From Planctomycetota bacterium (GTDB lineage: Bacteria > Planctomycetota > B15-G4 > SIAN01), in contig JANQQL010000008.1 in the NCBI GenBank assembly GCA_028289345.1, forward strand, positions 30,950-94,949: a stretch of DNA of 64,000 bases, written 5' to 3'. The notes below the pieces were generated by a model. The model ran no database searches and was not told the origin of the DNA. It worked only from the letters and a program-made list of their open reading frames with translations. Below, piece by piece: positions 25,977 through 34,639 of the stretch. Both the position numbers and the translations under genes were made by a program. Each line of letters opens with the position of its first letter. Within the stretch, counting starts at the first letter, position 1.

Positions 25977-27563
25977 TCAATCCGTCACCGAGCGGTACGT
26001 TCCCCCGCGTCGAGGATCCCCCGCGGCCGTGAACTCTCCCTCCGCCCCTCGTCGCACGACATGGGTGCCCCCGAAGAACATGTTGCCCGGCTCGAAGGAA
26101 ACCAGACGATCCGCGCCGAGCTCCTGCCACGGGAGATTCGCGAAATCGTCGAGATTCTCGTAGTTCAATACTCCGTTCTCGAAATGCAAACGAGGCGCCT
26201 GAACGGCTTGCTCGACGGGCTGTGTGCCATCCAGTAAGTTCGAGATGAGTTGCACGATCGCTGTGCGAATCCTGTTCGCGCCGCCGCTTCCAAGCACACA
26301 AAGGTCATGGTCACCTGTGCTCGCGGGAGACTCAATGAGCGTGGGCGACATCATGGTGGCGAGTCGCTTCCCCGGAGGCCAGATACCGACCTGGGCGTCG
26401 AACAGATCCTCTTCTCCCATCAGGTTGTTCATCAGGATGCCGGTGTTGCCAACGCTCTGCCCATTGCCCTCGCCGTAGGAGAAGGTGATGCCGGCGCAGC
26501 GGCCCTCGTCATCGATGGCGCTGATGTGCGTCGTCGAGCCACGTCCCCTTGACGAACCGTTGCTGCCCCCCAGTGGATCGCGGCGGGTTCGTGCGAATCG
26601 ATCGTGCCAGTCCCCCTTTTCTTGCCAAGGTGAGGCGACGGTTTCCCCTGGTTCCGCGTTACTCGCTACGGCCCGAACTTCGTCGGCAAGCTTCATCGCC
26701 GCGGCAAGGGATTGAGCCCGGGCGATTCCTTCTTGCAACTCGGAAGCGGGGACCTGTTCCAGAAAGCTCAGCATGTTGGCGATCATGGAGCCACCGGCGG
26801 CAGGCGGACCGGGCAAGAACACACGGTGGCTTCGATATTCGACGACGAGGGGTTCCTGGAAACGCACCTCGTAGTGATCCAGGTCTTCGCGGCTGAGGAG
26901 ACCTCCGGCCTCGGTCCCGCACGTCTGCAGAAGAGCCGGCGCTAACACCTGTGCTTGGTAGTCGTGCCACCCCATGCGTGCCAGCGCTTCCAGGGTATCG
27001 GCAAGTTCCGGGCACCGGATGACGTCACCTTCTCCAATCACGCGTCCAGAAACCGAGAAACGTCGGCGACCACTCGCGCTGGAAAGCAGGATGGGAGCAA
27101 GCAGCGCGCTATCCCGGGCTCCGAATGCTTCCAGAGGCACTCCGTCGCGCAATCCGCGACAGGCGGGCGCCACGAGTGCATGCAACGGCAGCCGCCCCCA
27201 TCGTTGCGCCGCAGCGCAAAGTCCGGGAAGAATGCCCGGAACAGCGGCAGCCGCTGCACCGATGTGAAACTCCTGGACCGCAGGACCAAAGTCGACCCGT
27301 ACCTGACGAAAGTCCCGCTGATCGGGAACGCGCCCGGACAGTCCGGGAGCGTTCGCAAAGAAGTCCCCGATGGTCACCTTGCCCGAAGGATCTCGATGCA
27401 ACAGGACGCCACCGCCGGCCAGACTAGTGAGGGTCGGCTCGCCAACGGCCGTGGCAAAACACGCGGCCACGATTGCGTCGATCGCGTTTCCGCCGCTCGC
27501 AAGTGCCTCCGCACCCGCGGCAACAGTCGTGGCAGAACCACCGGAGATCGTCCCTCGAGTCAT
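25977..27563 (-). CDS. Gamma-glutamyltransferase family protein
   Basis: The protein is 528 aa. It has the N-terminal 'AEALASGGNAIDAIVAACFA', 'VGEPTLTSLAGGGVLL' and 'AAAVPGILPGLCAA', the central Thr in 'RGSTTHISAIDDEG' (about residue 345) where the proenzyme is autocleaved to expose the nucleophile, and the C-terminal 'TMMSPTLIESPA', 'LGSGGANRIRTA' and 'QAPRLHFENGVLNYE'. The start at 27563 follows AAGGGGG; an upstream start at 27683 is possible but the added residues look non-coding. No signal peptide is visible, unlike periplasmic GGT, so it may be a cytoplasmic member acting on gamma-glutamyl or related amides. It stands alone on its strand. Confidence 0.88.
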   Translation of the reverse strand: MTRGTISGGSATTVAAGAEALASGGNAIDAIVAACFATAVGEPTLTSLAGGGVLLHRDPSGKVTIGDFFANAPGLSGRVPDQRDFRQVRVDFGPAVQEFHIGAAAAAVPGILPGLCAAAQRWGRLPLHALVAPACRGLRDGVPLEAFGARDSALLAPILLSSASGRRRFSVSGRVIGEGDVIRCPELADTLEALARMGWHDYQAQVLAPALLQTCGTEAGGLLSREDLDHYEVRFQEPLVVEYRSHRVFLPGPPAAGGSMIANMLSFLEQVPASELQEGIARAQSLAAAMKLADEVRAVASNAEPGETVASPWQEKGDWHDRFARTRRDPLGGSNGSSRGRGSTTHISAIDDEGRCAGITFSYGEGNGQSVGNTGILMNNLMGEEDLFDAQVGIWPPGKRLATMMSPTLIESPASTGDHDLCVLGSGGANRIRTAIVQLISNLLDGTQPVEQAVQAPRLHFENGVLNYENLDDFANLPWQELGADRLVSFEPGNMFFGGTHVVRRGAEGEFTAAGDPRRGGTYRSVTD

Positions 27564-27883
27564 CCTGCCCCCTTTGCCTTGGTCGTCGGGTGCAGTGTAC
27601 TCGATACAGAACAGCCTCTGTCGACGACTCACCGGTATCGAATGGCAGTGACTGCCCATTCGCGCTCTGACGAGACGCGGCATGGGGGCATCGATCGCTG
27701 AGTAGGGTGGCGGAGAGAGACGAGTGGAATGCCTCCGCGCCGGGCATCCATCAAGGCCGCAGGTGAGAAGGAGAGGTCCCGTACTCGCGCTTGAACTCTG
27801 GAGATTGCAAACGAGCGCGTAGGCCGACCCAAACGAGAGTCACCTGTCGCTGTCCTTCATGCTGATGGCGGCGATGCTGGCCG

Positions 27884-28141
27884 ATGCCTGCCACCAGCGA
27901 CGCACCCTATCTGTACACGCCGTACCTCGGCATTGTCGGCGAGAAGGCCATGGATCCGGCATCCGGAGCCCTCGCCACCGGTCCGCTGACCAAGAAGTTC
28001 TTCGACGAGGCCTCCGAGCCAAAGCAACTCGTCGAGATCCCCGGAGCGTCACACGTGGACCTCTACGACAAGGGTGAATTCGTCACTCTCGCCGTCGAGG
28101 CCCTTCACTCCTTCTTTCAAAAGCACGGCGGGGGAGAGTAG
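27884..28141 (+). pseudogene. C-terminal fragment of an alpha/beta-hydrolase
   Basis: This 85-aa frame matches the end of dienelactone-hydrolase/esterase-like alpha/beta-hydrolases: 'PYLGIVGEKAMDPASGAL', 'TKKFFDEASEPKQLVEIPGA', 'SHVDLYDK' with the catalytic His, then a final helix. The nucleophile and core are absent, and an in-frame stop lies just upstream, so the gene is 5'-truncated. GC content and style match the neighbours. It is unlikely to be functional. Confidence 0.65.
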
Positions 28142-28285
28142 ATCCGGACTCTGAGCGCGCCGTGAGTTCATGGGGCGGACCGCACCTCCTCCAGAAAACC
28201 AAAGAAACCGAAAGGCCTGGGCACAGGAATCTCGGATGGGACATTGCGGGGTCGGGCACCCCAGCAACCTCCGAGGGTCTTCTCC

Positions 28286-30256
28286 ATGCAAGCTTCCCGA
28301 GCGATGACGGTCTTTGCCTCCTTGGTTCTCTTCGGGACCGGGATGGGTATCTCACTGGGCGCGACTGGCGAGGATGCCGATACCCCCGGGGAATTCTCGA
28401 CGACTCTGAACAGAGCGAAGGTCGCCGGGCTCCGGATCACCGACCTGGGCGGGAACATCCACACTCTGGGTGGTGCCCAGGAGCCTCGCGCGACGGCGCT
28501 CGTGTTCCTGGACACGGGATGCCCAATCTCTCAACGCATGTTGCCCCGACTCGGGGAGCTTGCGGTGCTGGCCGACGGTGTGGGCCTCGACTTCTTCGGC
28601 GTGCTCTCGGACCCAACGATCACTCGGACGGACGGAATGGAGTACGCCCAGGAGTACGGCATCGAGTTTCCGGTGCTGTTCGATGCGTCCGGAGTGCTCG
28701 CGCGCACCCTGCGCCCCACCCACGTCCCCCACTCGTTCGTCATCGACACTCGGGATCGACTCTGCTACTCGGGGCGAATCGACGATCGCTTTGCGGCCGT
28801 CGGCAAGCTGCGCAAGGTGATGACGAACCACGAACTCGAGGAGTCGATTCGCGCAGTGGCCAAGGGCGAGGCCCCCGCCGTGTCTTTCACGACTCCCGTC
28901 GGATGTGTGTTCGAAGCCTGGAGCCCTTCCAGCTCGAAGCGCGAGGTGACCTATCACCGCGACATCGCCCCCATTCTCAATGCTCACTGTGTGAGCTGCC
29001 ATCGCCAAGGCGAAGTCGCCCCTTTTGCTCTTCAGACTTACGCCGAGGCGGAGCGTCGAGCGCAAATGGTCGCCATGGTTTGCGAAACGGGATTCATGCC
29101 GCCCTGGGCAGCGGAACCAGGAGCCGTTCGCTATCAACAAGAGCGTCGCCTGCGCGAAGAAGAAATCGATCTGCTCCAACAGTGGGCGCAATCCGGGGCT
29201 CCCGAAGGCGACCCCGCGGATGGCCCCACTCCGCCGCAGTTCGATGCTTCGGGTTGGACGCTCGGCGAACCCGACCTGGTTCTGACGATGCCGGAGTTCG
29301 AGATCCCTGCCGAAGGCGACGACCTCTTCCATTACTTCGTGATTCCATCGGAGCTGGTCGAAGACCAGATGGTGGTGGCCACCGACTTCAAGGCAGGAGA
29401 TGCCTCGGTCACTCACCACTCGATCTACTACAGCGACTCGACCGGCCAGGCGCGAGAACTCGACGAGCAAACACCGGAACCCGGGTATCCCGCGTTCACG
29501 TCTCTCAGCCGTGACTTCGTCCCCAGCGAGGCTCTGGGCGGCTGGTCGCCGGGAAGTGGCCCTCAAACCCTTCCCGAAGGGGTCGGCATCCCGATCCAAG
29601 CCGGCGCCGATATCATTCTCGAGATGCACTACCACCTGAGCGGGAAAGCAACGACGGATGCGAGCCAGATCGCCATCTACTTCGCCGACGGTGCCATCCA
29701 GAAGATCGCCGAGTCGTTCACCCTAGGAACCCTGGACATCTCCATTCCGCCCAACCGAAATGACTACTGGCGCAAGGCCTGGGCCAAAACCCCCGTCGGC
29801 ATCACGCTCCTTGACCTGAATCCCCACATGCACCTGCTGGGCAAGGAAGCCAAGGTGGACGTGACGTACCCGGATGGCTCCACCGAGTCACTGCTCTGGG
29901 TGAGCGAGTATGACTTCCGCTGGCAGGACATCTACCGCTGCGCCGAACCCATTCATCTCCCTGCGGGCACGCGTCTCGACTTCAAGGTCCGCTACGACAA
30001 CACCTCAGCGAATCCGTCCCAACCACACATTCCGCCTCGCCAAGTGGTGTACGGAGAAGAAACCAACGACGAGATGTGCTTTCTGTTCTGCACTGTCGTG
30101 CTTGATGATCCGGAGCGGATCGAAGAACTCCGCCTTGCGGAATGGGAAGGGTTCCTTCGGGATGGAGAGGGGAATGGTTGGGGTGGGAGCTGGGGCGATT
30201 GGAAGGGCTGGAGTGAGTGGAAAGGCTGGTGGAGCCGGGGCAGCGACGACTTGTGA
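28286..30256 (+). CDS. Redoxin - cytochrome c - copper type II monooxygenase-like (PHM) fusion
   Basis: The protein is 656 aa. ATG 28286 (MQASRAMTVFASLVLFG) gives a signal peptide and has GAGGG about nine bases upstream. Residues of about 40-200 are a thioredoxin-like redoxin domain with 'FLDTGCPISQRMLPRLGEL', a single-Cys CPIS instead of CxxC. Next comes 'DIAPILNAHCVSCHRQGEVA', a CxxCH heme-c site. The C-terminal 350 residues resemble copper type II ascorbate-dependent monooxygenases, with candidate copper ligands in 'VTHHSIYYSD', 'ILEMHYHLSG' and 'LNPHMHLLGKEA'. The fusion is known from Planctomycetota and relatives; the substrate is unknown. The protein ends with an unusual Trp/Gly-rich tail. 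It is periplasmic by signal peptide and heme-c attachment. No operon partners. Confidence 0.82.
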   Translation: MQASRAMTVFASLVLFGTGMGISLGATGEDADTPGEFSTTLNRAKVAGLRITDLGGNIHTLGGAQEPRATALVFLDTGCPISQRMLPRLGELAVLADGVGLDFFGVLSDPTITRTDGMEYAQEYGIEFPVLFDASGVLARTLRPTHVPHSFVIDTRDRLCYSGRIDDRFAAVGKLRKVMTNHELEESIRAVAKGEAPAVSFTTPVGCVFEAWSPSSSKREVTYHRDIAPILNAHCVSCHRQGEVAPFALQTYAEAERRAQMVAMVCETGFMPPWAAEPGAVRYQQERRLREEEIDLLQQWAQSGAPEGDPADGPTPPQFDASGWTLGEPDLVLTMPEFEIPAEGDDLFHYFVIPSELVEDQMVVATDFKAGDASVTHHSIYYSDSTGQARELDEQTPEPGYPAFTSLSRDFVPSEALGGWSPGSGPQTLPEGVGIPIQAGADIILEMHYHLSGKATTDASQIAIYFADGAIQKIAESFTLGTLDISIPPNRNDYWRKAWAKTPVGITLLDLNPHMHLLGKEAKVDVTYPDGSTESLLWVSEYDFRWQDIYRCAEPIHLPAGTRLDFKVRYDNTSANPSQPHIPPRQVVYGEETNDEMCFLFCTVVLDDPERIEELRLAEWEGFLRDGEGNGWGGSWGDWKGWSEWKGWWSRGSDDL

Positions 30257-30610
30257 CTGCTCTTGAAGCCTTCTGCTCTCGCCGTTGCAAGTCGCAAAAG
30301 CGGCCTCTCAGACTCGTCCGACGAGGCCTTCCGATAGCATTCCGGATCCGCATGTCGGAAATCCAGTCTTGCCTCACGAACAACTCTACTAGCGAAGCGG
30401 GGATATCTAGAAATGGCCCGGGCAGTGCTTGCCGAAGGCTCTCTCAGGACGCATCCCGACTCGTAGCTGCTCCAATCCTGGAAATGAATGTGGCCAGAAA
30501 GCCTGCGGTTTCCCCGGTCAATGACTTTGCCACCACCGACCAGCCGCCCGTCCATCCTTGGTGTTGCTGTGTCGCCTTCATCCTGGAACAACGTGAGGGC
30601 CGTGCTGATC
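30257..30610. other. Convergent intergenic region
   Basis: It lies between the redoxin-PHM gene and the 3' end of a minus-strand membrane protein gene. A GGCCTC...GAGGCC inverted repeat near 30302-30344 has a long loop and no clear T-tract. No gene is seen. Confidence 0.4.
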
Positions 30611-31411
30611 TCACGATGGCCCCGCGACAGCCGCGGACGCGACCTCGCGCTGCCGGTGGAGGATTCGCTTGCCGAAGAGAGTCCCGATGCAACACGCTGT
30701 AGCAAGATCTGCTAGACACACCCACATCGTGGACACTGAAAGTCCCAAATGCCGCAGACTTTCCGCCAGCGCCAGAAACCCGAACCAACCAAACACGACG
30801 ATCTCAACTGCAATGCCTGCGACGAAAAAACAAGCGAGGCCCTCCCCATGGACTCTCGTGGTCTGAAGCTTGCGGTTAAGCACTAGGGCGGGCCACGCAG
30901 AAGCAGCAACAAGAGCGAAGACGACAAAGCCTACGAACGGGAAAGACAGCCAAACCTCGGCATGACTCCAAGAAGCCGTAGCCGCGGTTTTCCCTGGACC
31001 ACTGATGAGCGCATCAATACTCACACCCCAAACAGCCCCCCAGAACACTGCCGTGGAACCAAATACATCTGCTGAAAGATCATCCTGGTCCGGCAACAGT
31101 CCCGCCGCATTGCGCACAACGACTGCAACAAACCAGGCCATCACAAAGAAGCCGGTTCCGTATACCAGAGCTCCTAGTCCAGCCTGAACCGCGGCATACC
31201 ACCCTCCAATGAATCCCACCATTGGCAACAGCCAGTGCGTCAAGCCAACCGCACCAGCCCACTTAAGAGCGCGCAACGGCGTATCGAAGTGGCGAAACCG
31301 GCTGACCGTAGCAATCATGGCATCTGCTGCGATTCCAATTCCGACGGCGGCGTTGACTAGCAAGTATTCTTCCAAAAGTACAAGAGTGCCTTCCTGGCCG
31401 TGCCGAGGCAT
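30611..31411 (-). CDS. Polytopic integral membrane protein
   Basis: The protein is 266 aa with about six or seven hydrophobic segments, including 'EYLLVNAAVGIGIAADAM', 'GAVGLTHWLLPMVGFIGGW', 'LGALVYGTGFFVMAWFVAVV', 'FPFVGFVVFALVAASAW' and 'FFVAGIAVEIVVFGWFGFL'. The start 'VGIGIAADAMIATVS', followed by 'ALKWAGAVGLTHWLLPMVG', is faintly reminiscent of MntP/LysE-type efflux proteins, where an Asp-containing first helix binds cation. The similarity is too weak to assign. No ribosome site stands out at 31411. It has no same-strand neighbour close by. It is a probable inner-membrane transporter-like protein of unknown function. Confidence 0.55.
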   Translation of the reverse strand: MPRHGQEGTLVLLEEYLLVNAAVGIGIAADAMIATVSRFRHFDTPLRALKWAGAVGLTHWLLPMVGFIGGWYAAVQAGLGALVYGTGFFVMAWFVAVVVRNAAGLLPDQDDLSADVFGSTAVFWGAVWGVSIDALISGPGKTAATASWSHAEVWLSFPFVGFVVFALVAASAWPALVLNRKLQTTRVHGEGLACFFVAGIAVEIVVFGWFGFLALAESLRHLGLSVSTMWVCLADLATACCIGTLFGKRILHRQREVASAAVAGPS

Positions 31412-31951
31412 CTCGTAGACGCCTGCCCACCAAGCCTCGCAGACGACAAAGACTCCTCTCCCGTGAGACCCTGAATGAGAGGAACAATACGCGATCTACG
31501 AAGTCCGGCGTCTAAGAAAGCACCTGCCGCTGCCCGCCGTCCCCTTTCCAAGACTCAGGCCAAGTCATAAACAAGATCCGGACTTTCGCGCGAACCACCC
31601 CTCGTGAACTCAGTCGTGAAACCACCGCACGGGCGAGCGAGGACAACCCTCTCCGAAAAGAGACACAACCTGATTCAACTAGCAACCGCGGCAAGGGACG
31701 GAGTTCGAAGACTTCGCGCTTGAGGCTCGCACGAGCAGCCCTGCTCCCGCTATCGACGCCAATCTCGCACGGAACGAACAACACTCTACTTCTGCGCCTC
31801 CGTCAGGTACATTGCCGCGCCCCGCATCGCGCATCCTCGCACCCAATTGGGATCAGTTTCTGCCTCGCTACCACGTGGGTGCGGCTCCATTGCTTCTACA
31901 CTGCAGAAAGCACTATCAGACCACACCTCCACAAGGAACGCGAGGTCACCC
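31412..31951. other. 540 bp intergenic, divergent promoters
   Basis: It separates the minus-strand membrane protein from the plus-strand ATPase gene and should hold both promoters. I see no gene, clear -35/-10 pair or repeat. Confidence 0.4.
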
Positions 31952-33592
31952 ATGCAGATCCTGGAATTAGAAATCAAGAATCTCAAGAACATCACAGTTC
32001 TCGAGCCAATGTCGTTTACTCGACAAGTCACGTTGATCTATGGAAACAACGGGGTTGGCAAGACAACGATCCTCGAGGCGATTTCCTTACTTGGTCATGT
32101 CTCCAGTTTCCGGAGAATCTGCAAGGGCCTCGACGCAACGGAGGAGTCCCCGTCTCTCCTGTTTGAGACGCATGGTAAAGACTTGCCGCAAGACTCCGAT
32201 GCGTTTCGCGATATCCAGACAACACTCGCTAGCAGTGACAGTGTTTCTCGATGGTTTCGAGAGTATGACGATAACCTGCCTGGAGCTGCGATTCGATTCT
32301 CTGTCAGAACGGACCTAGACGGCGCAAATGACCCCCTAGAGCTGTTCGCCTACTTCCGTCAAACCACCACACTTTCAATCACGCAAGCTCTATCCAGACA
32401 ACGAGACGACATGTCGATGAACGATCACTTTGCGTTGATCTACTCATCGTCACAGAAGAAGGGAGTGGATGCGTTAGTCGAGCACACCCTCCTAAACACA
32501 CCGCACACCATACGAGAGTCTGGGGAGGACGTGATCATTGAAAGGTCATCTTCCCAAGAAGGTGGGTTCGGCTTGGTTAGCTACATCAACACAGACCTCA
32601 ATGATTTCGGCAGGAAGAACGACATCAGGGAGTCGGTAAAAGACCTTCGCAACAATTTTGTGACAGAGATGATCAAGAGGTTGAAAGTGCCGTTTGACGG
32701 CCCGAACGGCTCTTTCAGATTCTTAAACTCCCACCCGGATGCACGAGATCAAGACCGCGAACTAGCTCTAAATCCGATTCTCGAACATATCATCACAGAC
32801 TACCGCGAGCACTTCCCCTCCCATTCGACAAACGATTCTGACAGTAGTCCAGTCTTCAGGATCACACAATGTTCGTATGACGAAGCCAGAGTCGGCGATG
32901 AACTCGTGCTTCGAGCGAAACGTCGCGGAGAGACGCAACCCTCAAGTCTCGACTACATGAGCGCGGGCGAGAACGAATGCTTCTTCATTTTCATGCTTCT
33001 CCTCGGGCTCCCAATTAGAAACTCCATCATCCTTCTAGATGAGCCCGATCTACACCTCACAACTTTTGCAAAGCGTAGCTTCTTTGATCGACTGTACCGA
33101 ATACTGGATGCGCGAGGGTGCCAAGCGATTGTCGCGACGCACAGCGGCTTCGCGTACACGTTCCCAGAGGGAATCGATCGAAAGCTGATCAAGCCCGAGC
33201 ATCGCGACAGGGGCGTGGTGTACACTTCCGACTTCGATCCCCGCTTTGCGCTACAGCTTTCTAGAAGCTACTGGGCGACCGCGGCCAGGGCGTTGCAGGC
33301 AGCAGGAATTCGGGAGCCAGTGGTGGCATTCCTCCTCGTCAAGAAAGCGAGCTTGGAGGACTGGTACGCCCGCCATCCGGCCTTGGCTTCGGCTGTCATC
33401 AACTTTGCGTGTGGCTTGACCGTCGCGGGAGCCCTGGCCCTGGTGAGCGACGCGCTGGAAGCGATGGGCCTGCAGAAAGGCGAAACGCATACGAAGCTAA
33501 CCGGGGTTTGGGTGGTTGGCGGTCTGATACTCGCAACCGTGCTATCTTTGGCATCAGCAGCCAAATCCCTCATGGATGATTCGAGAAAGTAG
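31952..33592 (+). CDS. Membrane-anchored AAA (ABC/SMC-like) ATPase
   Basis: The protein is 546 aa. ATG 31952 follows GAGG by six bases. The Walker A motif is 'IYGNNGVGKTTILEAISLLG' (residues 29-48), the ABC-type signature is 'DYMSAGENECFFIFMLLL' (about 335), Walker B is 'SIILLDEPDLHL' (about 357-368), and an H-switch follows in 'CQAIVATHSGFAYTF'. This is the AAA_15/AAA_21 architecture of OLD-like and other defence ATPases. Two hydrophobic segments occupy the C-terminus ('SAVINFACGLTVAGALALVS' and 'GVWVVGGLILATVLSLA'), which is unusual and places the ATPase on the membrane. It lies 705 bases upstream of the EACC1-caspase pair in the same direction, so partnership is plausible but not shown. 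Confidence 0.8.
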   Translation: MQILELEIKNLKNITVLEPMSFTRQVTLIYGNNGVGKTTILEAISLLGHVSSFRRICKGLDATEESPSLLFETHGKDLPQDSDAFRDIQTTLASSDSVSRWFREYDDNLPGAAIRFSVRTDLDGANDPLELFAYFRQTTTLSITQALSRQRDDMSMNDHFALIYSSSQKKGVDALVEHTLLNTPHTIRESGEDVIIERSSSQEGGFGLVSYINTDLNDFGRKNDIRESVKDLRNNFVTEMIKRLKVPFDGPNGSFRFLNSHPDARDQDRELALNPILEHIITDYREHFPSHSTNDSDSSPVFRITQCSYDEARVGDELVLRAKRRGETQPSSLDYMSAGENECFFIFMLLLGLPIRNSIILLDEPDLHLTTFAKRSFFDRLYRILDARGCQAIVATHSGFAYTFPEGIDRKLIKPEHRDRGVVYTSDFDPRFALQLSRSYWATAARALQAAGIREPVVAFLLVKKASLEDWYARHPALASAVINFACGLTVAGALALVSDALEAMGLQKGETHTKLTGVWVVGGLILATVLSLASAAKSLMDDSRK

Positions 33593-34297
33593 GACCACGC
33601 GACAACGCTGGCTTCCCATCACTGCAACCAAAGAAGATGCGAAGATTCCCAGCCCTGACCAGAAGCAGCTCTAGACACAGTTGGGCGCACAAGCCGGACA
33701 TACCTTGCCGGTCGTCTCCGAGGCTCTTCCCCTTGAGCGCTTGGTGATCGAGCTGATCCGAGTGGCCTCAGCAGCTCCCCCACGGGGTGCGCACGACAAA
33801 AGGCTCTGTGCTTTTCGATGGCCAGATGGAACTCAAACGGACCTCGTGCCACCGATGGCCCAGATTTTCAGAGCACGTCCGTTCACGCCGTCGCGATCAT
33901 TGCCTGATCCACCCTTGCACCGCCACTCCACGGAGCACCTAGCACCTTCGCCCGAGACTCAGGCGGGCAATCGACTCTAAGGCCGGCCCACCGCAACTGC
34001 TCATTACCCCCTCCGCTAAGCAGATTTGTAGTGGCCACACGTGGAAAGGGCCCCAAAGACGAGAGGCCTCGCGGGAGAACATCGAGAGGCGAACTCTCTC
34101 CCGGAATCCAAGGGCCCTTCGCCCAAAGACAGGAGCGGGGCTTACCACACGCGAGATTTCCAATCCCGGGTGGAACTAGGCCGGGGAGACGCTCACAATG
34201 TCCTATTGTCCACAGTACCCGTGATTTCGACATTGCGAATGGGGTCATCTCTCGTTGCGATTCTCACCAGCCCTGCTTCACCGAAAAGGAACCTGCC
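33593..34297. other. 705 bp between ATPase and EACC1 genes
   Basis: No convincing gene. Frames at 33681-33980 (plus) and 33619-33852 (minus) lack motifs. GGGCCC at 34050 and again near 34107 bracket a GC-rich stretch with short inverted repeats that could terminate the ATPase transcript. The promoter of the EACC1-caspase operon should be here, but I cannot place it. Confidence 0.4.
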
Positions 34298-34639
34298 GTG
34301 AATGGCACTTACAAGTTGCGAATCGAAGGCCAGGACCCAGGAGAAGAATATGAGTTGCTTGCGAATTACCTGAAAGACGCTCCGGAGATCAGGACGGTGA
34401 AAGCAGAAAGGGCCGATCCGGACCCCAAAAAGCTCGGGATCGGAGTGATCGAGACGATCCTGATTAGCGTGGCCACCGGCATCTTGCTCGAAGGGGTGAA
34501 AGCCGCGATTGCAAGGGCCCTGACGACGCCAAAGCTGCAGCGCGTTGTCGTTCAGATTGTCGATGAAAAAGGGCATGTCGTCCATCGGGCTCTTGGAAGT
34601 CGTCAATCGCGCGATGTGACGGACCGGGACTCCTCATGA
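34298..34639 (+). CDS. EACC1-like small membrane protein (effector-associated constant component 1)
   Basis: The protein is 113 aa. I placed the start at GTG 34298, with AAGGA eight bases upstream, rather than the long upstream open frame. It shows an N-terminal strand-helix unit ('YKLRIEGQDPGEEYELLANY'), an acidic/Pro linker, a central hydrophobic helix ('LGIGVIETILISVATGILLE') and a C-terminal strand hairpin ('LQRVVVQIVDEKGHVVH'). This order matches the EACC1 family, which in NTP-dependent bacterial conflict systems accompanies caspase-like and other effectors. Its stop overlaps the ATG of the caspase gene (ATGA), so the two are co-translated. It probably tethers or regulates the caspase at the membrane. 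Confidence 0.75.
   Translation: MNGTYKLRIEGQDPGEEYELLANYLKDAPEIRTVKAERADPDPKKLGIGVIETILISVATGILLEGVKAAIARALTTPKLQRVVVQIVDEKGHVVHRALGSRQSRDVTDRDSS

Noticed and set aside
25743..26237. Plus-strand frame starting in repeat copy B
   Set aside because: It runs antisense into the gamma-glutamyltransferase gene and does not resemble the copy-A protein.
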